NCBI RefSeq assembly: GCF_000423465.1
Contig: NZ_KE384020.1
Coordinates: forward strand, 79,409 to 143,408
Direction: 5' to 3'
Origin: Propionicicella superfundia DSM 22317
GTDB taxonomy: Bacteria; Actinomycetota; Actinomycetes; Propionibacteriales; Propionibacteriaceae
DNA: 64,000 bases
In this document: in pieces, positions 35,718 to 43,391 of the stretch
Position numbering within the stretch: the stretch's first letter is position 1
Layout of the letters: the number at the start of each line of letters is the position of its first letter
Position numbers and translations under genes: made by a program
The notes under the pieces: generated by a model
The model's database searches: none
What the model saw: the letters and a program-made list of their open reading frames with translations, nothing else
Told to the model about the DNA's origin: nothing

Positions 35718-35866
35718 ACCGTCGGCGGTGTCGTTCGCGCGGACGTCCAGGAATGTTCGGGCCGGCTCATCCGGGGATGCACCTCCGAGCCGATTCCCGG
35801 AGCGCCGGGCATCCGCCCGGCCTTCGACGATACGACCGGCCGCGTGGCGCCGCTACCCTGAAGCCC

Positions 35867-36586
35867 ATGGCTGCACGCGGCGGGTCGTTCCAGGCGGAGG
35901 TCCTCTCCCGAACCGGGTTGTCCCCGCACCTGCTGCGGCTGGAACTCGGCGGGCCGTCGCTGTCCGGTTTCGTCTCCACCGGAATCGTCGACGAATGGGT
36001 CGGGCTGGTCGTGCCGGGGCAGTACGCGAACCGGTTCTACACCGTCCGGGCGTGGGACGGCGCCGTCCTCACGCTGGACGTCGTCCTCCACGAGCACGGT
36101 CTGGTCACCGAATGGGCGGCAGGCGACTGTGTCGGGGACACGGTCACGATCACTGCGCCGAAAGGCTCGTTCTCGCTGCCCTCCGAGGCGCGATGGGTGT
36201 ACCTGGTGGGCGATCTCACCGCACTTCCGGCCTTGGCCCGAGCGGCCGAGGAACTGCCGCCGGGCCTGCCCGTGCGTATCTGGGCGGAGGCCCCGGCCCC
36301 GCTGGGCGGCTATTTTCCCGCCGGGCTCGAGGAGCGCGGGGATCTGGTGTGGGCCGGCCCGGGCGGCGACGGGACGTCCCGTCTCGCGGCCCTCGTCGAG
36401 GGACTGCCGTGGCCGGATGATCCGGGCTACTTCTGGATGGCGGGGGAGTCGTCCCAGATGCGGGCGATCCGGAGCTTCCTCCTGCGCGAACGCCGTCTGC
36501 CGCATTCGGCCTACGACGTCATGGGGTACTGGCGCGCGCAGACGGCAGGGTCTCGCCGGGCGGCAGAGTCCGTGACGCGTTCCTGA
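35867..36586 (+). CDS. Siderophore-interacting FAD-binding protein
   Basis: A 239-residue SIP/ViuB-family flavoprotein. The N-terminal FAD-binding beta barrel includes RFYTVRAWDG, close to the RxYTxR motif, and TITAPKGSF. The C-terminal SIP domain has WMAGESSQMRAIRSFLLRER and YDVMGYWRAQ. Family members reduce ferric siderophores with NAD(P)H. No siderophore uptake genes are in the window. ATG at 35867 lies 7 nt after TACCCT (35854-35859). It is divergent from pntA. Confidence 0.88.
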   Translation: MAARGGSFQAEVLSRTGLSPHLLRLELGGPSLSGFVSTGIVDEWVGLVVPGQYANRFYTVRAWDGAVLTLDVVLHEHGLVTEWAAGDCVGDTVTITAPKGSFSLPSEARWVYLVGDLTALPALARAAEELPPGLPVRIWAEAPAPLGGYFPAGLEERGDLVWAGPGGDGTSRLAALVEGLPWPDDPGYFWMAGESSQMRAIRSFLLRERRLPHSAYDVMGYWRAQTAGSRRAAESVTRS

Positions 36587-36607
36587 CCACCGCCCGCGGA
36601 GGAGACC

Positions 36608-37495
36608 TCAGGCGACCGCCAGGCTCGAGGTGGCCGCGTCGACGAGCTTTTGGATGTCGGAGCGGCCGATCGTCGCCGACGTCTGGTACAGCGACAGGTA
36701 CTCACCCTGCTGTGTGTCGACCACGATCACGTCGATGACGTCGCCCTCGATCTGCTGGCTCTCGTGACCGGTGACGCGGATCTCGGAGCGGATATGCCAC
36801 GCGCGCTTGCCGCTGATCGTCACCTCTTTGCTGAAGACGTCGGTCCGTCCGCGGAAGCCGTTGTAGAAGTCCGACGACGCGAGGCACTGCATGACGACCT
36901 CGGCCGACTGCTGCGGGGTGTCGAAACCGTCGGCCATGCGCAGTGCCCCCACCGCGATGTCGTTGAACCAGCCCGAGGCGATCGTGTGGGTCTGTGACTG
37001 GACGTCGTAGGCGAACGACAACCCCATGGTGCCGACGGTCCAGCCGGGGATTTGGTTGACGGTGAGGCCGCCTCCGGTGAGTTTGCCGGTGGTGTTTTGG
37101 CTTTGTCGGGCGTTGGGGTTGCCGTCGGCGCAGTTGACTTGGGTGCCGCCGGTGGGTTGGGGGTTGGTGGGGGTGTTGCTGGGTCCGGTGGGTGGGGGTG
37201 TGGTGGGTTGGGAGGTTTCGTCCCAGGAGGTTTGGGTGGGGGTGGAGGTGTCGACGGGTCCGGTGGTGGTGTTGGTGGTGGTGGTGAAGGGGTTGGCGAT
37301 GAGGAGGATGGTGATGAGGGTGAGGACGAGGGCGGCGGCGCCGATGCCGATGAGGAGGGCGGTGGGGGGTTTCTTGCGGTGGGGTGGTGTGGTGCCGGGT
37401 GTGGGGCTGGTGGTGGGTGACCAGGTGGTTCCGTCCCAGTAGCGGAACTGTCCGGGCGCACCACCCGGATCCGGATACCAACCGGGAACGGACAT
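36608..37495 (-). CDS. DUF2510 membrane-anchored protein with Thr/Pro linker
   Basis: A 295-residue protein. Residues 1-35 form a DUF2510 motif (PGWYPDPGG ... FRYWDGTTW). One transmembrane segment lies at about 46-68, followed by a Thr/Pro/Asn-rich linker (about 69-120) and a C-terminal extracytoplasmic domain with DVIVVDTQQGEYLSLYQTSA. The linker and membrane region use NNC, CAA and AAA codons almost exclusively, whereas the C-terminal domain uses the local CAG/CTG/ACG style. The first codons lie in a 69-bp repeat shared with 38488-38556. Function unknown. Confidence 0.82.
   Translation of the reverse strand: MSVPGWYPDPGGAPGQFRYWDGTTWSPTTSPTPGTTPPHRKKPPTALLIGIGAAALVLTLITILLIANPFTTTTNTTTGPVDTSTPTQTSWDETSQPTTPPPTGPSNTPTNPQPTGGTQVNCADGNPNARQSQNTTGKLTGGGLTVNQIPGWTVGTMGLSFAYDVQSQTHTIASGWFNDIAVGALRMADGFDTPQQSAEVVMQCLASSDFYNGFRGRTDVFSKEVTISGKRAWHIRSEIRVTGHESQQIEGDVIDVIVVDTQQGEYLSLYQTSATIGRSDIQKLVDAATSSLAVA
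37415..37483. repeat. 69-bp direct repeat, copy 1 (DUF2510 5' end)
   Basis: The 69 bp encode codons of the DUF2510 motif on the minus strand and are identical to 38488-38556. Identity ends at both borders, which points to recent duplication or gene conversion. Confidence 0.85.
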
Positions 37496-37648
37496 CCGCC
37501 GACCTCCTCACTGCATGTGGCCCGGGGCAGGAGCCCTGGCTCTGGTGCGTACCAGTCTCCCCGATGGCGGGCCGCAAACCGGGGATCCGGTGGCGGGAAG
37601 GTCACGTGGCGACGCCGACAGAGCCCCCGTCGCGACGGCACGGGTCGG

Positions 37649-38191
37649 TCACATGCCCGCCAGCACCGCTTGACCGAAGACGCCGAAGATGACGAACGGC
37701 GCGATGACGCCCAGCACCAGGGCGGTGACGCTCAGCGGTCGCATCGATCCCTTGACGGTGGCCACGATGGCGAGGATCCACCCCACAAGCCCGGCGATGC
37801 AGATCGCGAAGAGGATCATGGTCGGCTCCTGCACGGGCGCCAGCTCCGACGGCGACAGCCCGGAGGTGTCCCAGGTTCCGTACTGCTGCAGGATGAGGTT
37901 GTACGCATTCCCGACGGACCGGCCGTACCAGGCGCCCACGATCCCAGCACCGATGACGAGCAGGAACGACACGATGCCCAGAACCGGCGAGGCCTTCTTC
38001 GCGGGGACCGGAGTGGGTGGCATGCCGTACCCGGCCTGGGGAGCACCGTAGGGGGGCGCTCCTGCGCCGTAGGGGACGGTCGGCTGCTGTCCCGGGTACG
38101 GCGACGATCCGGCGTAGGGTGACGGGCCCGCGTAGGGCGACGGCTGCTGCTGGTACGGGGATTGTCCCGGGTTGTAAGGCGGTTGCGCCAT
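37649..38191 (-). CDS. DUF4190-type membrane protein with Pro/Tyr-rich N-terminus
   Basis: A 180-residue protein. The first 65 residues are a low-complexity Pro/Tyr/Gly/Gln region with repeated PSPYAG-like units. A hydrophobic helix at about 68-92 (SPVLGIVSFLLVIGAGIVGAW, in part), and two more at about 122-175, follow in DUF4190-like layout. It lies 153 bp upstream of the DUF2510 gene on the same strand. The function is unknown; such proteins may sit at the cell envelope. Confidence 0.78.
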   Translation of the reverse strand: MAQPPYNPGQSPYQQQPSPYAGPSPYAGSSPYPGQQPTVPYGAGAPPYGAPQAGYGMPPTPVPAKKASPVLGIVSFLLVIGAGIVGAWYGRSVGNAYNLILQQYGTWDTSGLSPSELAPVQEPTMILFAICIAGLVGWILAIVATVKGSMRPLSVTALVLGVIAPFVIFGVFGQAVLAGM

Positions 38192-38407
38192 GCGACCAGC
38201 CTAGTCGCCGGCACCAGGGCGCCGATGTCGCCGGGCCGCGGCCCTTGCTGTCGAGGGATGCCGGGGGTGACGGCAGCGTTGGCGGTCCGATATACGGGTC
38301 CCTCGTCACGGTATGTGGCGGGTTGTCCACAGGGGTTGGGGTGTGGGGGTTCGGGAGGTCTTGTCGTGTCGTACGTTTGGGGAGGTCTGTCGGCCTGAGG
38401 GGGCCCC

Positions 38408-38515
38408 ATGCGTGTGCGGGTTCTCGTGGTTGCGGCGGTCGCGGCGGGGGTGGTGGCTGCGTGTCAGTCTCCGGGCCAACACACGATGGGTGACCAGGTG
38501 GTTCCGTCCCAGTAG
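38408..38515 (+). pseudogene. Lipoprotein 5' fragment
   Basis: ATG at 38408 opens a frame with a short basic start, a hydrophobic core (VLVVAAVAAGVVAA) and a lipobox cysteine (VAAC, followed by QSPGQ). After 26 residues it runs into the antisense strand of the 69-bp DUF2510 repeat and stops at TAG 38513-38515. It looks like the signal peptide of a lipoprotein gene whose remainder was lost at the repeat border. It is too short to be functional. Confidence 0.6.
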
Positions 38516-38568
38516 CGGAACTGTCCGGGCGCACCACCCGGATCCGGATACCAACCCGGCTGCGACAT
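38464..38568 (-). pseudogene. Truncated DUF2510 gene copy
   Basis: ATG at 38568 starts MSQPGWYPDPGGAPG and continues through the DUF2510 motif to TTWSP, then reads out of homology and stops at 38464 after 34 residues. The 5' 69 bp of motif DNA are identical to the intact gene at 36608-37495, but the membrane segment and the rest are missing. CGATCTCC-style purine stretch GGAG (GGAGGGAGCGCCC) precedes the ATG, so the start was once functional. Confidence 0.7.
38488..38556. repeat. 69-bp direct repeat, copy 2
   Basis: Identical to 37415-37483; see that entry. Here the repeat joins a lipoprotein signal-peptide fragment on one side and an old DUF2510 start on the other. Confidence 0.85.
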
Positions 38569-38748
38569 GGGCGCTCCCTCCCGATCTCCTTTCTCCAAAA
38601 TACCCGGCCCACCGCACGATTCGCTGTGAGCGGCCGCCCCATCGCGTCGGACGGCGAGCGTCGTCCCAGGGGTACGGCCCGGAACAACGCCCTGCGCCGC
38701 TGCATGGGCGGCGACCACGCGACGCTGTTCGATGTTCGATGTTCGAAT

Positions 38749-38764
38749 GTAACGAGCATGTAAC
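38749..38764 (+). promoter_or_regulatory. Possible GlnR half-sites upstream of glnA2
   Basis: Two GTAAC half-sites are separated by exactly 6 nt (38749-38753 and 38760-38764), 25 bp before the glnA2 ATG. The actinobacterial GlnR box is built from GTnAC/GAAAC half-sites at this spacing. The other two half-sites of a full box are not clear. The rest of 38192-38788 holds only the repeat and gene fragments listed separately. Confidence 0.5.
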
Positions 38765-38788
38765 ACGCGACACGGCAGACTTAGGCTC

Positions 38789-40126
38789 ATGGACAAGCAG
38801 ACGGAATTTGTGCTGCACACCATGGAGGAGCGGGACATCCGGTTCGTCCGGCTCTGGTTCACCGACGTCCTGGGGTACCTCAAGTCCGTGGCGATCGCAC
38901 CGGCCGAGGTGGAAGGCGCCCTGAGCGAGGGGATCGGCTTCGACGGCTCGGCGATCGAGGGATTCGCCCGGGTGTACGAGTCGGACATGGTGGCGTACCC
39001 CGACGCGTCGACCTTCCAGCTCCTGCCCTGGCGCGGACTGAAGCAGGGAACGGCGCGCATGTTCTGCGACATCAAGCTTCCCGACGGCTCACCGTCCTAT
39101 GCCGATTCCCGGTTCGTCCTGCGGCGTGCGCTGAAGAAGGCCGCAGGCCTGGGGTTCACGTTCTACACACACCCCGAGATCGAGTTCTACCTCTTCAAGA
39201 CCCCCATCGTCCCCGGTCAGGTGCCTGTCCCCGTCGACAGCAGCGGCTACTTCGACCACACGACGACGGCAGCCGGCGTGGACTTCCGCCGGAAGGCGAT
39301 CACGATGCTGGAACAGATGGGCATCCCGGTCGAGTTCTCCCATCACGAAGGCGGCCCCGGGCAGCAGGAGATCGACCTGCGGTACTCCGACGCCCTCACG
39401 ATGGCCGATGCGATCATGACGTTCCGCGTCGTCATCAAAGAGGTGGCGGCGATGGAGGACATGTTCGCATCCTTCATGCCCAAACCACTGGCCGAACACC
39501 CCGGGTCGGCGATGCATACGCATGTCTCGCTGTTCGAGGGCGACCGGAACGCCTTCTACGACGCGTCGGCCGAGCACAACCTGTCGAAGATCGGCCGCAG
39601 CTTCATCGCCGGGCTGCTGCACCACGCCGGCGAGATCACCGCCGTGACGAACCAGTGGGTCAACTCCTACAAGCGGCTCGCAGCCGGAGGGGAGGCCCCC
39701 GCGTACATCTGCTGGGGGCAGAACAACCGCTCGGCTCTCGTCCGCGTGCCGCTGTACAAGCCGCAGAAGGGCTCGAGCGCCCGCATCGAGCTGCGCTCGG
39801 TGGACTCGTCGGTCAACCCGTATCTGGCGTTCGCCGTCATCCTCAACGCCGGGCTGTCCGGCATCGAACAGGAACTGCCGCTACCCGAGGGCGCCGAGGA
39901 CGACGTGTGGTCGCTCACCGAGCGGGAACGTCGGGCCATGGGCATCCGGCCCCTGCCCCAGAGCCTTGCCCAGGCGATCGCGTTGATGGAAAACTCGGAA
40001 CTGGTCGCCGAAACCCTCGGGGAGCACGTCTTCGACTTCTTCTTGCGGAACAAACGCGCTGAGTACGCTGAATACCGCCGCGAGGTCACCCCGCACGAGC
40101 TCACCAAGCTCCTGCCCACTCTCTGA
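38789..40126 (+). CDS. glnA2: Type I glutamine synthetase, GlnA2 type
   Basis: A 445-residue glutamine synthetase of the shorter GlnA2 class. The start MDKQTEFVLHTMEERDIRFV and the following WFTDVLGYLKSVAI closely match mycobacterial GlnA2. Catalytic-domain motifs include GFDGSAIEGFARVYESDM and FMPKPLAEHPGSAMHTH. The NLYELPPEE-like adenylylation loop of GlnA1 is replaced by DDVWSLTERERR, so GlnE control is unlikely. It condenses glutamate and ammonia with ATP, and lies upstream of ndh, about 4.6 kb before glnE. Confidence 0.93.
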   Translation: MDKQTEFVLHTMEERDIRFVRLWFTDVLGYLKSVAIAPAEVEGALSEGIGFDGSAIEGFARVYESDMVAYPDASTFQLLPWRGLKQGTARMFCDIKLPDGSPSYADSRFVLRRALKKAAGLGFTFYTHPEIEFYLFKTPIVPGQVPVPVDSSGYFDHTTTAAGVDFRRKAITMLEQMGIPVEFSHHEGGPGQQEIDLRYSDALTMADAIMTFRVVIKEVAAMEDMFASFMPKPLAEHPGSAMHTHVSLFEGDRNAFYDASAEHNLSKIGRSFIAGLLHHAGEITAVTNQWVNSYKRLAAGGEAPAYICWGQNNRSALVRVPLYKPQKGSSARIELRSVDSSVNPYLAFAVILNAGLSGIEQELPLPEGAEDDVWSLTERERRAMGIRPLPQSLAQAIALMENSELVAETLGEHVFDFFLRNKRAEYAEYRREVTPHELTKLLPTL

Positions 40127-40178
40127 CGGGGCTCATTCTCCCGGCGACCAGGAGTTTTCGAGCCGTTCAGGAGGACAC

Positions 40179-41513
40179 ATGGTTGGCGCTCCCCGCGTCG
40201 TGATCGTCGGGTCGGGATTCGGTGGTCTGTTCGCGGCCCAGGCCTTCAAGCAGGAGAACGTGCGGGTGACGCTCGTCTCGCGTACGAGTCACCACCTGTT
40301 CCAGCCGCTGCTGTATCAGGTCGCCACCGGAATCCTCTCCGAGGGCGTCATCGCCCCGTCGACCCGCGAGGTGCTGCGGCGGCAGAAGAACGCGCGCGTG
40401 CTGCTGGGCGACGTGACGGACATCGACCTGGCGGAGCGGATCGTCACCTCCGAACTGCGAGGATCGAAGTCGACGATCCCGTACGACTACCTCATCGTCG
40501 CGGCCGGCGCCGGGCAGTCCTATTTCGGCAACGATGCCTTCGACTCGTTCGCCCCCGGGCTCAAGACCATCGACGACGCGCTCGAACTCCGCGGGCGGAT
40601 CTTCGGTGCGTTCGAGATGGCCGAGGTCGTCACCGATCCCGCTGAACGCACGCGACAGTTGACCTTCGTCGTCGTCGGGGGCGGACCGACCGGCGTCGAG
40701 GTGGCGGGTCAGATCGCCGAGTTGTCCCGCACCACGCTCGCCAAGGACTTCCGTTCGATCGACCCGCGCGAGGCGCGCGTGATCCTCATCGAGGGGGCGC
40801 CGCAGATTCTCGGCTCGTTCGGTCACGAGCTCAGCGGCAAGGCCAAGCGCGAGCTTCAGAAGCTCGGGGTGGAGGTCCTGACCGGGTACAAGGTGACCGA
40901 TCTGGACGCGCAGGGCGTCGAGATCGAAGACCACGCCGGCAATCGGTCCCGGGTGCACAGCGCCTGCAAGATCTGGGCCGCGGGGGTTCAGGCGAGCCCC
41001 CTTGCCGCGACGCTCGCCGAGCAGTCGGGGGCCGAGGTCGATCGTGCCGGCCGCATCGCGGTCCAACCCGACCTCACGTTGCCGGGCCACCCCGAGGTGT
41101 TCGTCGTCGGCGACATGATGGCGCTCGACGGCCTGCCGGGCGTGGCGCAGGTCGCCATCCAAGGCGGGCGCCATGCGGCGCGGTCGATCGTGACGCGGGA
41201 GCGGACGGCCTTCACCTATCTCGACAAAGGCTCGATGGCGACGATCGCACGCTTCTCGGCGGTCGCGTCCATCGGCCGGCTTCAACTGACCGGTTTCATC
41301 GCCTGGGCTGCGTGGCTGCTGGTGCACCTCATGTACATCATCGGCTTCAAGAGCCAGTTCTCCGCGCTCGTGCACTGGGTGGTGTCGTTCCTCGGCCGCG
41401 GCCGCGCCGAGCGCACGACGACCCGCCAGCAGATCGCGGCGCGGCTGGCCCTGCGACAGGTAGGGGAGGCGTTCCCGCCGGTTCCGCAGGTCAGGGAGCA
41501 AGCGGTCGACTGA
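40179..41513 (+). CDS. ndh: Type II NADH dehydrogenase (NDH-2)
   Basis: A 444-residue flavoprotein. Two dinucleotide-binding motifs are visible: VVIVGSGFGGLFAAQ (FAD) at the N-terminus and FVVVGGGPTGVEVAGQIAE near residue 163 (NADH). HHLFQPLLYQVATG and VFVVGDMMALDG are typical of NDH-2. The C-terminal segment TGFIAWAAWLLVHLMYIIGF is the amphipathic/hydrophobic membrane anchor. It should pass electrons from NADH to menaquinone without pumping protons. GGAG (caggaggacac) precedes the ATG. The last 23 bp overlap the convergent SCP gene. Confidence 0.93.
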   Translation: MVGAPRVVIVGSGFGGLFAAQAFKQENVRVTLVSRTSHHLFQPLLYQVATGILSEGVIAPSTREVLRRQKNARVLLGDVTDIDLAERIVTSELRGSKSTIPYDYLIVAAGAGQSYFGNDAFDSFAPGLKTIDDALELRGRIFGAFEMAEVVTDPAERTRQLTFVVVGGGPTGVEVAGQIAELSRTTLAKDFRSIDPREARVILIEGAPQILGSFGHELSGKAKRELQKLGVEVLTGYKVTDLDAQGVEIEDHAGNRSRVHSACKIWAAGVQASPLAATLAEQSGAEVDRAGRIAVQPDLTLPGHPEVFVVGDMMALDGLPGVAQVAIQGGRHAARSIVTRERTAFTYLDKGSMATIARFSAVASIGRLQLTGFIAWAAWLLVHLMYIIGFKSQFSALVHWVVSFLGRGRAERTTTRQQIAARLALRQVGEAFPPVPQVREQAVD

Positions 41514-42174
41514 TCACCGGGGTGAGCAGGGGCAGCGCCGGCGACAGGTCGGCCTGCCCGCCGCTGGCGGATGCGAGCCCGGCGGCCAGAGCGTCGTCCC
41601 ATGCGAGGGACCCCGTGCCGAGGCGGACGAAGGTGTCCGGGTCGGTCTCGACCACGTTGGGGGGCGTGCCGCGTGTGTGCACCGGGCCGCTGCCGAAGCC
41701 GAGCTGTACGGCGACGACCGGCGGGACCCGCACCTCGATCGTGCGCCCGCCGTACCGCTCGCCGGCGATCGCGGCGAGCGTCCGGGCCGACGCGACGAGG
41801 GCGTCGCGCGGCGGATCGGCCTGGGCGGAGAGGAGGAACGCCGTCAGGTCGCACACGGCGAGCCGGACGAGGTCGGACGATCGAACCGATCCGGCGGGGC
41901 CTCGGACGATCGAGGGCACCCGTGTCTGCGGATCCGCGAGCCCGGCCAGCAGGTCGTCCCATGCGGGCGTGGAGTCGCTCGGCGGATTCACCGGGCGCGC
42001 TGCCGCGTAGGAGGCCAGCGAGCTGGGGCGGGCACCGGGCGTGCGCAGCGCCCCGACGGTCTCGGCCACGATCTCCCGGGCCGTCGGCCAGTCGGCACCC
42101 TGGGCCGTCTCCGCTCGGCGTACCGCCGCGATCGTGCGTTGCAGGAGCCCCAGGTCAGCCGCACGGTTCGCCAT
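41491..42174 (-). CDS. Sterol-carrier family protein
   Basis: A 227-residue protein. The C-terminal 100 residues (RTIEVRVPPVVAVQLGFGSG, then GTPPNVVETDPDTFVRLGTG and LAWDDALAAG) match the bacterial SCP-2 orthologue domain found in actinobacterial sterol carrier family proteins. The N-terminal part is helical. A lipid-binding role is inferred from the fold. ATG at 42174 gives the usual family length; a longer frame to 42297 has no supported start. It is convergent with ndh. Confidence 0.8.
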   Translation of the reverse strand: MANRAADLGLLQRTIAAVRRAETAQGADWPTAREIVAETVGALRTPGARPSSLASYAAARPVNPPSDSTPAWDDLLAGLADPQTRVPSIVRGPAGSVRSSDLVRLAVCDLTAFLLSAQADPPRDALVASARTLAAIAGERYGGRTIEVRVPPVVAVQLGFGSGPVHTRGTPPNVVETDPDTFVRLGTGSLAWDDALAAGLASASGGQADLSPALPLLTPVISRPLAP

Positions 42175-42427
42175 GGAACAGACAGTAGCGCCGTGCGCGA
42201 GCGACCCGGCGCGACCGGTCGATCCGGCGGTAGGCGGGGATAACGTTCTCGTCTCGGTTTCGTGGTCCGGCCCGTCGCGGGTCCGGGGATTCGCCATAGT
42301 GGCGGAGCCGTCGCCCGTCGGTGAGGTCGGGTGCCCGGCGCCGACGAGCGGGCGCGTCGATCGCCCGTCGCCGGCCGGCCGCGCGGGACGTAGCCCGTCG
42401 ACCTGCGCGCGAACGCGAAGGAGAATG

Positions 42428-42904
42428 GTGAACTCGACGCCCGACGACGAGTCTGCGGATCTCCGGGCTCCGCTGCGGAGACGGCGGACGGCGGCCTACG
42501 GCGTTCTGGCGGTCTCGGTGCTGGTGACGATTGCCGGGATCTGGGGGGCGTCCGCGTCCGAGGACGGTGACGATGTCGTCTGGCTGGCGTGGTTCGCGGT
42601 CGTCGCGGCCGGGCTCGCGCTGGGGTTCGTCGTCACCGGGCTGATGGGTGGCCTGGTGCCGTTCACCGCGGGCGGAGCCGTGGCGGCCGGGGCGGCCGGA
42701 GCGGGTGCCGCCATGCTGTTCCTGATCGGCGATCAGTTCGCGCTGGGTGCGGGCGCCGGGCTTGGCGCCGTCGCGAGCGGTGCCCTGGGAGTGTGGCTCT
42801 GGACCTCACCGGGCCGCCATCGACTGGCGACCGCCCTCGGTTTCCCGGAGGGAAAGCCGAAGCCGGGCCCGCCGCCACGACGTGTCATCGGTCCCGGCGC
42901 CTGA
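42428..42904 (+). CDS. Small membrane protein of unknown function
   Basis: A protein of about 158 residues with an acidic N-terminus (NSTPDDESADLRAPL), then hydrophobic segments at about 22-40, 50-75, 78-95 and 98-118, the middle ones glycine/alanine rich ([20 protein letters not shown]). The C-terminus is basic and proline-rich. No family is recognised. GTG at 42428 is preferred because AAGGAG lies 4 nt upstream; ATG at 42425 would leave only 1 nt. The 253 bp upstream to the SCP gene show nothing recognisable. Confidence 0.65.
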   Translation: MNSTPDDESADLRAPLRRRRTAAYGVLAVSVLVTIAGIWGASASEDGDDVVWLAWFAVVAAGLALGFVVTGLMGGLVPFTAGGAVAAGAAGAGAAMLFLIGDQFALGAGAGLGAVASGALGVWLWTSPGRHRLATALGFPEGKPKPGPPPRRVIGPGA

Positions 42905-42919
42905 CGGGGCCGCCGACGG

Positions 42920-43177
42920 CTACGCCGTCGGGGAGTCCTCGAATGCGCGCAACGCAACGCGCAGGTCCGTCTCCGTCGGCTCGGTCAGGACCTTCTGCCC
43001 GAGCGCGACGATCGGCCAGCGGGCGTCACCGCCGTTCAAGGCGAGCGCGGCCTCCGTCGCGCGCTCGTCACCGGCGACGTCGACCCAGCGGTACGCGATC
43101 TGTGCTTCGTCCAGCACACGGCGGGCAACGACAGTGTCGACGCACGTCTCCAGTCCATAGACCGTCACGAGGCTCAT
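42920..43177 (-). CDS. Glutaredoxin-like thioredoxin-fold protein
   Basis: An 85-residue protein starting MSLVTVYGLETCVDTVVARRV, then LDEAQIAYRWVDVAGDERA, the beta-alpha-beta opening of a glutaredoxin/mycoredoxin fold. The CxxC redox pair is reduced to one cysteine (CVDT), and the cis-proline region is RWPIVALG. A monothiol or purely structural role is likely. AAGGAG lies 5 nt before the ATG. It is convergent with the membrane protein gene and divergent from glnE. Confidence 0.78.
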   Translation of the reverse strand: MSLVTVYGLETCVDTVVARRVLDEAQIAYRWVDVAGDERATEAALALNGGDARWPIVALGQKVLTEPTETDLRVALRAFEDSPTA

Positions 43178-43391
43178 CTGTTCTCCTTCGCGCCGCCGGG
43201 CGGCAGGACCGGGCGTCGAACGTGACCCGGGTGCGGCTCCCGAGTGACAGGGAAAGTACCACGCGGTGCTCGGCACCGGGTTGCGCGCATCCCGGTGCGC
43301 GAGACTCGGGCAGGAGCGGCGACCTTCGCTCACCTGGGTCGAAGTGGAGGGGTTGCCACCATTCGCACGGTTGATGACTACCATCGTCGGC

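Noticed and set aside
38323-38331. TTGTCCACA, a perfect actinobacterial DnaA box
   Set aside because: It is a single copy with no dnaA/dnaN genes or further boxes, so an origin is not supported.
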